Positions 33,333 through 44,020 of a stretch of DNA of 47,263 nucleotides are shown piece after piece. This DNA is from Acidimicrobiales bacterium (lineage in GTDB: Bacteria; Actinomycetota; Acidimicrobiia; Acidimicrobiales; Iamiaceae): positions 167,709-214,971 of the forward strand of contig JAUJNP010000001.1 of the NCBI GenBank assembly GCA_030448105.1. The letters are read 5' to 3'. Each line of letters starts with the position of its first letter. Within the stretch, counting starts at the first letter, position 1. Below the pieces are notes generated by a model. The model did no database searches. It was not told the origin of the DNA and saw only the letters and a program-made list of their open reading frames with translations. Both the position numbers and the translations under genes were made by a program.

Positions 33333-33362
33333 ACTGTGACAGCCAGGGCCCGGCCGCGTCAA
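33333..33362 (-). promoter_or_regulatory. leuA promoter
   Basis: -35 TTGACG (33362-33357), an 18-bp spacer, then CACAGT (33338-33333) as a weak -10, 9 nt before the leader-peptide ATG. It is the best -35 match in this part of the window. Confidence 0.5.
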
Positions 33363-33404
33363 GCGGGGCGACTGAGCGGGAGGGCAGGGCCACGGCCCGG
33401 CGTC

Positions 33405-33410
33405 TACGGT
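33405..33410 (+). promoter_or_regulatory. Candidate -10 element TACGGT
   Basis: TACGGT ends 8 nt before ATG 33419 of the sunset-domain gene. No Shine-Dalgarno sequence is present. Confidence 0.4.
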
Positions 33411-33418
33411 GACCCTCC

Positions 33419-34216
33419 ATGATCCGCCGAACGCTGCGCCTGGGCGTGACCGCCGGGCTCCTCGCCGGGGCGGCCTACGCCGCGGTCCGTGCGCTCCGGG
33501 GGGGCCCGGTGCCCGCCTTCGACGCCGACGAGGGGTTCCGCCACCCGCCGCCGGTGGGAAGGGCCTCCGAGCCGGCGCCGCTGCCGACCCCTCAGCCCGT
33601 GCCCGTACCGGATCCCTCCCCGGACCCGGGGACCGAGCCCGTGCCTCCGCCGGTGCCGAGCCCCGAGCCGCTGCCCTCCCCGGAGCCGGCGCCGTCACCC
33701 GTTCCCGAGCCGTCTCCGGTGCCGAGCCCCGATCCTTCCCCTCTGCCCGGCCCTGACCCCTCGCCCCTGCCCGGCCCGGCGCCCGCCGCGCCGGGCGAGC
33801 CGATGCCCACTCCCCCGGACGAGCCGAGGCCCGCTCCCCAGGGCGAGCCGATGCCCGCTCCCCAGGGCGAGCCGATGCCCGCTCCCCAGGAGGAGCCGAT
33901 GCCCGCTCCCCAGGGCGATGGCGCCCGCCCGGTGCGCCGCCGGGCCCGCCCCATCGTGGTGCGGCGCATGGCCCAACCGGCCGACGCCAGCGCCGAGGAC
34001 ACGGTGGGGGCGGCGCCCGAAGCTACGGCGTCGGACCGGCCCTGGGTCGATCCCGTCGAGGGCGCCTGCCCGGCGTCGCACGTGGTGAAGGCCAAGCTCC
34101 GCAGCGGCATCTACCACGTACCGGGGATGCTCAACTACGCCCGCACCGTGCCCGACCGCTGCTACGTCGACGTGCCCGCGGCCGAGGCCGACGGCCTGCG
34201 CCCCGCCAAGCGCTGA
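33419..34216 (+). CDS. Proline-rich membrane-anchored protein with C-terminal sunset domain
   Basis: A 265-residue protein. A basic N-terminus and one hydrophobic segment (LGVTAGLLAGAAYAAVRAL, about 8-26) anchor it. Residues 45-125 are a Pro/Ser/Glu spacer of P-x-P repeats. Residues 126-165 hold five octapeptide repeats related to GEPMPAPQ. The C-terminal 50 residues (CPASHVVKAKLRSGIYHVPG, then YARTVPDRCYVDVPAAEADG and RPAKR) match the actinobacterial sunset domain, a small Cys/His-containing module of unknown function, possibly metal-binding. The rigid spacer suggests the module is held away from the membrane. Confidence 0.8.
   Translation: MIRRTLRLGVTAGLLAGAAYAAVRALRGGPVPAFDADEGFRHPPPVGRASEPAPLPTPQPVPVPDPSPDPGTEPVPPPVPSPEPLPSPEPAPSPVPEPSPVPSPDPSPLPGPDPSPLPGPAPAAPGEPMPTPPDEPRPAPQGEPMPAPQGEPMPAPQEEPMPAPQGDGARPVRRRARPIVVRRMAQPADASAEDTVGAAPEATASDRPWVDPVEGACPASHVVKAKLRSGIYHVPGMLNYARTVPDRCYVDVPAAEADGLRPAKR
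33794..33913 (+). repeat. Five in-frame 24-bp tandem repeats
   Basis: Units encode GEPMPTPP, DEPRPAPQ, GEPMPAPQ, GEPMPAPQ and EEPMPAPQ. The third and fourth are nearly identical in DNA, indicating recent duplication, so length polymorphism between strains is likely. Confidence 0.85.
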
Positions 34217-34228
34217 GGGTCCCCTTAC

Positions 34229-35023
34229 TCAGAGCCGGCTGAGCAGGTCGTCGTGGAGGCGGTCGAAGGACTCCTCCAACTGGCTCGGGTCGAAGGTCGG
34301 CACACCCACCACCACCCGTTCGACTCCGAGGTCGGCGTACCGCCCCACCGTGTCGAGATCGGCCGGCCCGGCACCCGAGGTGATCTCGATGGTGGCGGGA
34401 TCCCGGCCCGCCTCCTCCGCCGCCCGGCGCATGACCGGTAGCAGCTCGGCCACCCGCTCGGGGGGGGCCGCCGGGTAGAAGCCGTCACCGAGGCGCCCGG
34501 CCCGGCGGGCGGCGGCCTCGGTGTGGCCGCCCACGACGATCGGCACCCCGATCGGGTCCACCGGCCGGGGTGAGCAGCGCGCCCGGTCGAGGGTGACGTG
34601 CTCGCCGGAGAAGCTGGCCTCGTCCTCGCGCCAGAGGGCGCGCAGCACCTCGATGTACTCGTCGGTGCGGGCGCCGCGCCGCTCCCACGGCACGCCGAGC
34701 GCGTCGAACTCCTCCTTCAGCCAGCCCACGCCGATGCCGAGCAGCAGCCGGCCGGCGGCCAGCCGGTCGATCGTCGCCGCCAGCTTGGCCAGCACCACCG
34801 GATTGTGCTCCGGGAGGATCAGGATGCCGGTGCCGAGCTTCATCCGTTCGGTGACGGCGGCGGCGAAGGCCAGCCACCCGAGGGGGTCGGTGATGGGCCC
34901 CTGGCCGTCGCCGGGCATCCGCCCGCTGCTGCTGTAGGGGTAGCGCGACTCGTAGCCGGCGGGCACCACCACGTGCTCGAAGGTCCAGAGCGACTCCACC
35001 CCCACCGCCTCCGCCTTCTGCAC
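34229..35023 (-). CDS. LLM-class F420-dependent oxidoreductase, N-terminus apparently broken
   Basis: A luciferase-like TIM-barrel protein of at least 264 residues. Signatures are AVGVESLWTFEHVVVP, KLGTGILILPEHNPVVLAKL, AGRLLLGIGVGWLKEEFDAL, GARTDEYIEVLRALW and PIVVGGHTEAAARRAGRLGDG. F420 rather than FMN is inferred from the actinobacterial subfamily. The family N-terminus (MKIGIT...) is readable from GTG 35088 but in another frame, joining DFYAERDHALALVQKAEAVG at about 35045-35055. As written, translation would start at GTG 35023 and lose the first beta strand. The substrate is unknown. It lies downstream of serA on the same strand. Confidence 0.75.
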   Translation of the reverse strand: MQKAEAVGVESLWTFEHVVVPAGYESRYPYSSSGRMPGDGQGPITDPLGWLAFAAAVTERMKLGTGILILPEHNPVVLAKLAATIDRLAAGRLLLGIGVGWLKEEFDALGVPWERRGARTDEYIEVLRALWREDEASFSGEHVTLDRARCSPRPVDPIGVPIVVGGHTEAAARRAGRLGDGFYPAAPPERVAELLPVMRRAAEEAGRDPATIEITSGAGPADLDTVGRYADLGVERVVVGVPTFDPSQLEESFDRLHDDLLSRL

Positions 35024-35099
35024 GAGCGCCAGGGCGTGGTCGCGCTCGGCGTAGAAATCACGTTGCAGGCGGTGATCCCGATCTTCACGGCGAAGCTCC

Positions 35100-36668
35100 T
35101 CAGGCGCGGCTGATGAGGTGGACCGACAGGATGCCCTCGGCTCCCCGGAGCTGGTCCTGCACGGTGCTCGGGACGGGCTCGGTGGTGGACACGACCATGA
35201 GAGCCGATGCCCCCTCGGGCGACTGGCCCACGTCCATGTCGGCGATGTTGATCCCGGCGTCGCCGAGGATGGTGCCCACCCGGCCGATCACGCCGGGGCG
35301 GTCGTCGTTGCGGACCACCAGCATGTTGCGGGCAGGGGGCACGTCGACCGTGTGGTCGTCGAGGCCGACGATGCGGGGCTCGCCGTTGAGGCCCACCAGT
35401 GTGCCGGCGATGGAGTGCCCGCCGCCGGCCAGGGTGATGAGGTTCACGTAGGCGCGGGCGGTGGTGGTGGAGGTGTCGCGCACCTCCAGGCCGCGCTCGG
35501 CGGCCAGCTGCGGGGCGTTGACGTAGGACACGGGCTCGTCGGTGACGCTGCCGAACAGGCCCTTCAGGACCGACAGGGTGAGGATGCGGGTGTCGTAGTC
35601 GGCCAGCTGGCCCTGGTACTCCACGGTGAGCACGTCGGGGGTCCCGCCATTGAGGGCGCCGTAGAGGCGGCCGAGGCGCTCGCCCAGGGGGAGGAAGGGG
35701 CGCACCGTCTCGGAGGCTTCGGCCGCGCTGACGTTCACCGCGAAGGGCACGAACTCACCGGCCAGGGCCAGGGCCACCTGCTCGGCGATGGTGTCGCCCG
35801 CCTTGTCCTGCGCCTCACGCGTGCTGGCCCCGAGGTGCGGGGTGACGACGACCTGGGGCAGGTCGAACAGCGGCGAATCGGTGGTGGGCTCGGCCTCGAA
35901 GACGTCGAGGGCGGCACCGGCCACCCGACCGTCGGCCACCGCCTCGGCCAGGGCAGCCTCGTCGATCACACCCCCGCGGGAGACGTTGATGATCCGGATG
36001 CCCGGCTTGACCTTGGCCAGGAAGTCCTTGCCGACCAGGCCCACGGTGTCGGGGGTCTTGGCCACGTGGAGGGTGAGGAAGTCGGCGGTGGCGGCCAGGG
36101 CGTCGAGGTCGACCAGCTCGATGTTGAGCTGGCGGGCCCGTTCGGGCGCCACGAAGGGGTCGTGGGCGATGATGCGCATCCCGAACGCCGACGCCCGCTG
36201 GGCCACCAGCTTGCCGATGCGGCCGAGGCCGACGATGCCAAGGGTCTTGTCGGCCAGCTCCACGCCCTCCCACCTCGCTCGCTCCCAGCGGCCGGCGGTG
36301 AGGGCGGCGTGGGCCTGGGGCACGTTGCGAGCCTGGGCCAGGAGGAGGGCCAGGGTGTGCTCGGCCGCCGACAGCACGTTGGACTGGGGGGCGTTGACCA
36401 CCATCACGCCCCGGCGGGTGGCCGCCTCCACGTCGACGTTGTCGAGGCCGATACCGGCCCGGCCCACCACCACCAGCTCGGTGCCGGCCTCGAGCACGTC
36501 GGCGGTGACGGTGGTTGCCGAGCGCACGATGAGGGCGGCCGCGTCGACCACCGCGTCGAGGAGGTCGTCGGGCGACACGCCGGTGGCCACGTCCACCTCG
36601 TGCCCGGCCGCCCGCAACGCGTCGAGGCCCCCCTCCGCGATCTTCTCGGTCACCAACACCCGGGCCAT
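35100..36668 (-). CDS. serA: D-3-phosphoglycerate dehydrogenase
   Basis: A 522-residue enzyme catalysing the first step of serine synthesis. NAD-binding GLGRIG is at 147-152, and the catalytic set is Arg231 (NVSRGGVIDE), Glu260 and His278 (TPHLGAST). After the dehydrogenase core (1-315) comes the intervening allosteric domain seen in mycobacterial type SerA, then an ACT domain (about 450-522, VVRNDDRPGVIGRVGTILGD) for serine feedback. ATG 36668 is the natural family start. CAGACT 6 nt upstream is a weak -10-like hexamer. serC, the next pathway gene, lies 3.4 kb away on the other strand. Confidence 0.96.
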   Translation of the reverse strand: MARVLVTEKIAEGGLDALRAAGHEVDVATGVSPDDLLDAVVDAAALIVRSATTVTADVLEAGTELVVVGRAGIGLDNVDVEAATRRGVMVVNAPQSNVLSAAEHTLALLLAQARNVPQAHAALTAGRWERARWEGVELADKTLGIVGLGRIGKLVAQRASAFGMRIIAHDPFVAPERARQLNIELVDLDALAATADFLTLHVAKTPDTVGLVGKDFLAKVKPGIRIINVSRGGVIDEAALAEAVADGRVAGAALDVFEAEPTTDSPLFDLPQVVVTPHLGASTREAQDKAGDTIAEQVALALAGEFVPFAVNVSAAEASETVRPFLPLGERLGRLYGALNGGTPDVLTVEYQGQLADYDTRILTLSVLKGLFGSVTDEPVSYVNAPQLAAERGLEVRDTSTTTARAYVNLITLAGGGHSIAGTLVGLNGEPRIVGLDDHTVDVPPARNMLVVRNDDRPGVIGRVGTILGDAGINIADMDVGQSPEGASALMVVSTTEPVPSTVQDQLRGAEGILSVHLISRA

Positions 36669-36763
36669 GCAGCGAGTCTGGCCCGCGGCCACAGCGCCTC
36701 GCCAGGCTGCGGAGACCGCCAGGCGGAGCAGCTCCCAGCGTGAGACCCGGATGGGCGAAGCCG

Positions 36764-36782
36764 GCTTCGCCGGAGGCGAAGC
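36764..36782 (-). terminator. Hairpin downstream of the S9 peptidase gene
   Basis: GCTTCGCC-tcc-GGCGAAGC (minus strand) is a perfect 8-bp stem, 5 bp after the peptidase stop. A third copy, GGCGAAGCC at 36754-36762, can pair with the middle arm instead. No T-tract follows the stem. Confidence 0.45.
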
Positions 36783-36787
36783 AAATG

Positions 36788-38821
36788 TTACAGGCCGGCG
36801 CCCTCCACCGGCTCGATCTCGTCGGCGGGCTCGAAGCCGAACACCCGGCCGTAGAACCACAATTCGGCTTCGAGGGCCCTCACGATGTTGGCCGCCCGCC
36901 GGAAGCCGTGCTGCTCGCCCTCGAACGCGACGTAGGCGTGGGGCACGCCCTTGGCCGCCAGCGCCTCCACCATGGCCTCGGCCTGGGCCGGGGGTACGAC
37001 CTCGTCCTCGAGGCCCTGGAACACGATGAGCGGGCAGTTGAAGCCGTCGGTGTAGTGGATGGGAGAACGGCGCCGGTAGAGCGCGGCCGCCTCCGGATAC
37101 GGGCCGATCAAGCCGTCGAGGTAGCGGGACTCGAACTTGTGGGTGTCGCGGGCCAGCGCCTCGCAGTCGGCCACGCCGTAGTGGCTGGCGCCGGCGGCGA
37201 AGGTGTCGTGAAAGGCGAGGGCGCAGAGGGTGGTGTAGCCCCCGGCGCTGCCCCCCCGGATCGCCAGCCGGGCGCGGTCGACCACGCCTTTGGCGGCGAG
37301 GTGGCGGGCGGCGGCCACGCAGTCGTCCACGTCGGCCACCCCCCACTGGCCGGCCAGGCGCTGGCGGTAGGCCCGGCCGAAGCCGGTGCTCCCGGCGTAG
37401 TTCACGTCGACCACCGCGAATCCCCGGCTGGTCCAGAACTGCTTGGCCAGGTCGAGGCTGGGCCGGGCGGCGGAGGTGGGCCCGCCGTGGCTGAGCACCA
37501 GCAGCGGTGGGAGCTCCTCGGGCGGGACCACCACCGCCGGGTTGGTCGGCCGGTAGAGCAGGGCGTGGGCCTGGTGATCGCCGGTGGTGGGGAACTCGAT
37601 GGACTCGGGGACAGAGAAGAGGGCGGGGTCCAGGCCGAGGTCGCGGGGCGGGCGCAACACCTCGGTCTCGACCATGCCCTCGGCCGCGAACTGGCAGCGC
37701 AACGGAGCGGCCTCGGCGGTGGGCCCGGCCGCCACCATGGCGAAACCGGCGTCGGGCAACGCTCGCAACTGGCCCACCGACGTGTACGGCGTGTGGAGCA
37801 CCTCGACCCGGGCCGAGCCGGCGGTGGCGAACCCCAGCTGCTGCTTGCCCTCGTCGGCGAGCGCGAGCACGAGGGTGCCGTCGTGGAGCACCGAGTACCA
37901 GGACTGTCCGAACACCCATTGGGGACCGCCGATCTCGGCGTCGATGGGGGTGAGGGGCTCGGGCCGGTCGAGCACCTCACCGCCGGCCGTGAAGCGGTAC
38001 ACGTTCCACCAGCCGGTGCGGTCCGAGGATGCCAGCAGGTCGCCGTCGGGCGTCCACTCGGGCTGGATCACCGACTCCTCGGTGCCTCCCGCCACCAGCT
38101 GACCGGTGCCGCCCGCCGTGCCGGGCCCATCGGGGTCGAACGGCGCCCAGCGGAGCTCGGTGCCGTCCCACGGCATGCGGGGGTGGTCCCACTGGATCCA
38201 CGCCAGCGTGGACCCGTCGGGGCTCAGCCGGGGAGCGGCCACGAAGTCGGGCCCGGCCACCAGCTCCCGCACCTCGCCCTGGCCGGCAGCGCCGGACCCG
38301 TCGGCGGGCACGGCCACGATGGTGTTCACGGCTTCGGGTGCGTCGCCGGCGTCGGGGCCGTGGGCCTCGCGGACGCACACCACCCACCGGCCGTCCGGGC
38401 TGACGACGGCGTCGGCCCAGCGCAGCCCTCTCGGCGAGGCCGGCTCGGGCGTGATGGCCAGGGGTTCGGGATCGCCCGCGGCCACGTCGAGGCGGTACAG
38501 GCGCTGGTCGTCCCAGCGGGAGTAGAAGACGGTGCCGTCGGCGACCGTCCACGCACCGCCGCCGTACTCGTGCACGGCGGTGCGGGCGTTGTCGCCGTCA
38601 CCGAGCACGTCGTGGCGGGTGCCGTCGGGCGTGCGCCGCACGAGCTGGGTTCGGCCGCCTTCGGAGGGTCGGGCCTCGGACCACCACACGTCGTCACCGT
38701 CGACCCGCAGCTCGGCGACGGTGGCCGCCCCCTCCACCAGGAGGGCGGCGGTGACGGGCGAGGGCCACGCGCCGTAGGGGAGTCCCTCGGGCAGTTCGGT
38801 CGACCCTGACGGCGTGGTCAC
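36788..38821 (-). CDS. S9 family (prolyl oligopeptidase-type) serine peptidase
   Basis: A 677-residue enzyme. A beta-propeller N-terminal part (about 20-400, with [20 protein letters not shown] and [20 protein letters not shown]) precedes an alpha/beta-hydrolase domain. Catalytic residues are Ser in [12 protein letters not shown], Asp in LEDEVVPP and His in [20 protein letters not shown] is the oxyanion strand. It resembles acylaminoacyl or dipeptidyl peptidases. No signal peptide is evident, so it is cytoplasmic. The GTG start overlaps the aspC stop (GTGA), meaning co-translation with the aminotransferase. Confidence 0.9.
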   Translation of the reverse strand: MTTPSGSTELPEGLPYGAWPSPVTAALLVEGAATVAELRVDGDDVWWSEARPSEGGRTQLVRRTPDGTRHDVLGDGDNARTAVHEYGGGAWTVADGTVFYSRWDDQRLYRLDVAAGDPEPLAITPEPASPRGLRWADAVVSPDGRWVVCVREAHGPDAGDAPEAVNTIVAVPADGSGAAGQGEVRELVAGPDFVAAPRLSPDGSTLAWIQWDHPRMPWDGTELRWAPFDPDGPGTAGGTGQLVAGGTEESVIQPEWTPDGDLLASSDRTGWWNVYRFTAGGEVLDRPEPLTPIDAEIGGPQWVFGQSWYSVLHDGTLVLALADEGKQQLGFATAGSARVEVLHTPYTSVGQLRALPDAGFAMVAAGPTAEAAPLRCQFAAEGMVETEVLRPPRDLGLDPALFSVPESIEFPTTGDHQAHALLYRPTNPAVVVPPEELPPLLVLSHGGPTSAARPSLDLAKQFWTSRGFAVVDVNYAGSTGFGRAYRQRLAGQWGVADVDDCVAAARHLAAKGVVDRARLAIRGGSAGGYTTLCALAFHDTFAAGASHYGVADCEALARDTHKFESRYLDGLIGPYPEAAALYRRRSPIHYTDGFNCPLIVFQGLEDEVVPPAQAEAMVEALAAKGVPHAYVAFEGEQHGFRRAANIVRALEAELWFYGRVFGFEPADEIEPVEGAGL

Positions 38822-40029
38822 GGCGCGGCCAGGAGCTCGGCGATGCGGCCTACGCCCTCGCCGAGATCGTCGTCGCCGAGGGCGTAGGACAGCCGGAGGT
38901 ACCCCGGGGCGGCGAACGCCTCGCCGGGCACCACCGCCACCTTGGCCTCGGTGAGGATCACCTCGGCCAGCTCGAGCGACGACGACACCTGCCGCCCGCC
39001 CAGCTCCCGGCCGAGGACGCCCTCCACGTTCGGGAACGCGTAGAACGCCCCTTGGGGCTCCATGGAGGTGACGCCGTCGATGCCCGAGAGGAGTTGGTGC
39101 ATGGCGTGGCCGCGGCGGGCGAACGCCGAACGCATGGCGGCGACGTCGTCCAGCGGTCCGGACAGGGCGGCGATGGCGGCCCGTTGCGACACGTTGGCCA
39201 CGTTGGAGGTGGAGTGGGACTGGAGGTTGCCGGCCGCCTTGGCCACGTCGGGCGGGCCGATCATCCACCCCACCCGCCAGCCGGTCATGGCGTAGGTCTT
39301 GGCCACGCCGTTGACGACCACGCAGGTGTCGGCCAGCTCGGGCACGAGCACCGGCATGGAGCTGAAGTGGTGCTCGCCGTAGGTGAGGTGCTCGTAGATC
39401 TCGTCGGTGAGCACCCACACGTCGTGCTCCAGCGCCCAACGGCCGATGGCCTCCACTTCGTCGGGCGGGTACACCGCGCCGGTCGGGTTGGACGGCGACA
39501 CGAAGATGAGCAGCTTGGTGCGCTCGGTGCGGGCTGCGTCGAGCTGCTCCACGGTCACCCGGAAGCCGGTGGTCACGTCGGTGGGAACGGCCACCACGGT
39601 GCCGCCGGCGAGGTGCACGGGCTCGGGGTAGGTGGTCCAGTAGGGCGAAGGGATGAGCACCTCGTCACCCCGGTCGACGAGGGCGGCGACGGCGTTGTAG
39701 ATGGCCTGCTTGCCGCCGTTGGTGACGACCACCAGGGACGGAGCCACCTCCAGCCCCGAGTCGCGCCCGGTCTTGGCGGCGATGGCGTCCTTCAGCTCCG
39801 GCAGCCCGCCGGCCGGCGAGTACCGGTGGTTGCGGGGGTCGCGGCAGGCGGCCGCCGCCGCCTCCACGATGTGGGCCGGCGTGGGGAAGTCGGGCTCGCC
39901 CGCACCGAAGCCGATCACCGGCTCGCCGGCCGCCTTGAGGGCCTTGGCCTTGGCGTCCACCGCCAGGGTGGCCGACTCGGCGATGGCTCCCACCCGGGTC
40001 GACACGCGGGGGCGCTGGGCTGCGGGCAA
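38818..40029 (-). CDS. aspC: Aspartate aminotransferase (class I/II pyridoxal-phosphate)
   Basis: A 403-residue fold-type I aminotransferase. It starts [20 protein letters not shown] and has [26 protein letters not shown], the PLP lysine in [19 protein letters not shown] and [15 protein letters not shown] near the end. This is the type I-gamma aspartate (or aspartate/prephenate) aminotransferase pattern. The start is a TTG at 40029, supported by AGGAG about 8 nt upstream; in-frame codons further up have no family similarity and run over the divergent serC. The S9 peptidase gene is coupled downstream. Confidence 0.88.
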   Translation of the reverse strand: MPAAQRPRVSTRVGAIAESATLAVDAKAKALKAAGEPVIGFGAGEPDFPTPAHIVEAAAAACRDPRNHRYSPAGGLPELKDAIAAKTGRDSGLEVAPSLVVVTNGGKQAIYNAVAALVDRGDEVLIPSPYWTTYPEPVHLAGGTVVAVPTDVTTGFRVTVEQLDAARTERTKLLIFVSPSNPTGAVYPPDEVEAIGRWALEHDVWVLTDEIYEHLTYGEHHFSSMPVLVPELADTCVVVNGVAKTYAMTGWRVGWMIGPPDVAKAAGNLQSHSTSNVANVSQRAAIAALSGPLDDVAAMRSAFARRGHAMHQLLSGIDGVTSMEPQGAFYAFPNVEGVLGRELGGRQVSSSLELAEVILTEAKVAVVPGEAFAAPGYLRLSYALGDDDLGEGVGRIAELLAAP

Positions 40030-40058
40030 TGGATTTCGCTCCTGTTCGGGCCGCCCGC

Positions 40059-41203
<1,145 letters not shown>

Positions 41204-41206
<3 letters not shown>

Positions 41207-41226
41207 GCGCGTGCGCTCACGTGAGC
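41204..41226. terminator. Palindromes between convergent serC and helicase genes
   Basis: TGAGCGC-gt-GCGCTCA (41204-41219) overlaps GCTCACGTGAGC (41215-41226), so two alternative stems share an arm. They span the 10-bp gap and both stop codons. A bidirectional termination role is possible, but there is no T-tract. Confidence 0.35.
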
Positions 41227-44008
41227 AGGGTGGCCAGGCTGGCGGCGGCGGCGGCGGGGTCGGCATCGAAGCGTTCCGGGAAGGCGTCGACGATGCGCCA
41301 CCCCGCCCGCCGCAGCGCCAGGTGGCGGGCGCGGTGGGTGGCCGGCCCGTCGGGGTGCACCCCGCACTCGACTCCCAGCGCGCCCGCCCCCTCGCCCAGG
41401 CAGAGGTCGACGGTCCAGCGGCCCACCGGGTAGCCCGGCCGGACCACCTCGCCACCGGCCACGAGGGCTTCGGCCACCGCGCCGGCCCACGCCCCCTCGG
41501 CCTCCCCGGGCGGCGCCGGCTGGGGGGTCACGTCGGCCCACCGCAGGTAGTCGGCCAGCAGCCCGGGGCGGGGCGCGACCGTCGACGTGACCGCCACCAT
41601 GTGGTGGCGGGCTCGGGTGACGAGCACATTGAACAGGTTCGGGTCCTCGAGGAAGGCGTGCCCGTCGCCGCCGTCACGCACCACGAGCGACACGATCATC
41701 AGGTCGCGCTCGTCGCCCTGGAAGGCGTGCACCGTGCCGACTCGGAGCGACGCCACTCTGATCCGCTCGAGGTCGACGCGCTCGCCAATCATCTCCTCGA
41801 GGGCGTCGGCCTGGGCCCGGAACGGGCTCACCACGCCCACGCTGGCCGCCCCGCCGGCCAGGGCGGCTTCCAGCGCGGCCGCCACCGCCTCCACCTCCGC
41901 CCCGTTTACGCCGTGGGCGTCACGGGCGCCGTCGACCCGGACGACCTCGATGCGCCGGGCCGACTCCGTGGCCGGGTGGCGCGTGACCAGCCGGAGGCGG
42001 TCGTCGTAGAAGCGCCGGGCCGAGAAGCCGATGAGGTGGGGCACCGACCGGAAGTGCTCGTCGAGGAAGGTGACCGCCGACGCGCCGGCGGCCAGATCGA
42101 AGGCGCTCACCCGGCGCACATCGAGGCGATCGGCCAGGTGCTCCAGGCCCTGGCGCTGAAGACCGTCGGCCACCGCGGCATCAGGCACGAAGGAGACGAA
42201 CCGGAGCTGGCGGGGGTCGCCCACCACCACCGCCCGCCGCGCCCGCAGCAGCGCCGGGGCGGCCGAGAGCTGGTCCACCTGGGACGCCTCGTCCACCACC
42301 ACGAGGTCGAACATGGCGGGCACGGCGGGCAGGAGCTCCTCGATGTCGCGCAGGGTCCCGACCCAGAGCGGGAGGGCGTCGGTGAGGGCGTCGGGGTCGA
42401 TGCCCCGCAGGTGGCGGCGGCGGCGGGCGCGACCCGCCCGCAGCGCCGAGGCGAGCGCGGCCACGGCCCGGCGGGCGTCGCCGCTAACGCGCGCCCGCAC
42501 CGAACGGCCGAGGTGGCGGGCCAGCTCGGCCCGCCAGCGTTCGTCGGCGACGAGCAGAGCCGACCACAGGTCTTCGCCGATCGTGGACCGCGCCGTCGAG
42601 GCCGCCGCGCAGGTCCGGGCCAGGTCCAGGGTCGACGCCAGGTCTTCGACCTCTGCCTCGCCGGCGCCAGCACCGCCGGCGGCCCGCAGGGCACGGATGG
42701 CCCGGCCCGCTCGCCACCGTGCGAACGGCCCGCCTGCCCGGCGGGCCCTGGCCAGCAGGGCGGCGGGGTGCTCCAGGTCTGCGCCGGGCTCGAACCACCG
42801 CGGCGCCCGCCGCCGGTGCTCCGGCACCAGCGGGGCCAGCCGACGGTAGCGGGCGGAGGCGGCCACGCCGTCGAGCACGGCGTCGATGGACCCGGCCAGA
42901 GCGGCCGCCTCCCTGGCCGCCTCAGCCAGGGCCTGGTCGTCGGGCGCCGGCGGAGCGGCCAGGCCGTCGGCCAACCGTCGCGCCAGACGGTCGGCCCGCT
43001 CGCCCCCGCCGAACAGCACCGGGTCGGGCCCGGGGTGGCGCTCGAGCAGGCCGGCCAGCACATCGGAGGCCTGGGCCGAGCGAGTGGCCATCAGCACCCG
43101 CTCGCCCCGGCTCACGGCGTCGAGGGCGATGGCGGCGGCAAGGTGGCTCTTGCCGTGCCGGGTGGTCCGGACACGACGGTGACGGGGTCGTGGCGGGCGC
43201 GGTGCACCGCCTGTTCCTGGGCCGAGGTGAGCGGCAGCGACGACCACACGTCATCTGATGGCGGCGGGCCCGCCTCGCCGGGGGGAAGGTACAGGCGGGC
43301 GAAGGCGGTCCCGTCGACGCCTGGCGTGCCCGCCCAGTTGGCGAGGCTCGAGCGCAGGTCGGTGGCGTCGACGTCGAGGGCGGCATGGATGCCGAAGCCG
43401 ACCAGGGCCCGCACTGCCCCCTGGCGGGAGTCGATGGAGTCGTCGGCCACGATCTGTACTTCGGGGAGGCCGGCGGCGTCGACGACGGCGTGGATCCACC
43501 GTCGCAGGTCCGGGACGGCGGTGAGCCAGTGCTCTCCGAACGGCCGCTCGTGGGCGACCACTTCGGAGAAGGCGAGCGCGCCCTCCAGCTCCCCGGCCAG
43601 GGCCACGTCGTCGACCAGGCCGAGCAGGTCCCATGGCCCGGCCGACTCCAGCCTGACCCTGCCGAACGAGGCGTTACGGACCTTGATCGGCTGCGTGACC
43701 AGCGGCAGGCAGCAGGGCCGCCCGACCCCCTCGCGCACGAGCTCGCCGACCAGGTAGACCCACCCCACCCGCAGGAGCTGTTCGCCGGGGTGCAGGGCAT
43801 CCAGGCGGAAGAGGTGGTCGAAGCGCTTGCTGCTGGGCAGGCCGTCCGGAGGGGGCCACACCAGGGTGGGCGAGCCGGTCGCGTCGTAGTCGGACCTGGG
43901 CGCGACGCCGATCCAGGCCACCGGGGCCGCCTCCGACACGTCGAGGACCTCACCCCCGCCGCCGGGCGCCAGCTCGCTCAGGAGGTGGAGGATCCCCGGC
44001 ACCGCCAT
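41217..44008 (-). pseudogene. SF1 DNA/RNA helicase (UPF1/DNA2-like), frameshifted in Walker A
   Basis: The N-terminal half reads from ATG 44008 to about 43150 (LTSAQEQAVHRARHDPVTVV, SGPPGT). The rest continues in another frame (KSHLAAAIALDAVSRGERVL ... stop 41217). One G appears missing at about 43153, splitting GPPGTGKS itself. The joined protein would be about 930 residues. Further helicase motifs are DLVVVDEASQ, VVVGDPRQL, VGTVHAFQGDERDLMIVSL and NVLVTRARHHMV. The C-terminus (WTVDLCLGEGAGALGVEC) resembles a PD-(D/E)xK-like nuclease module. It is 12 bp downstream of metY. One missing base may be a sequencing error; if real, the protein is inactive. Confidence 0.8.
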
Positions 44009-44020
44009 GACGCGGTCAAG

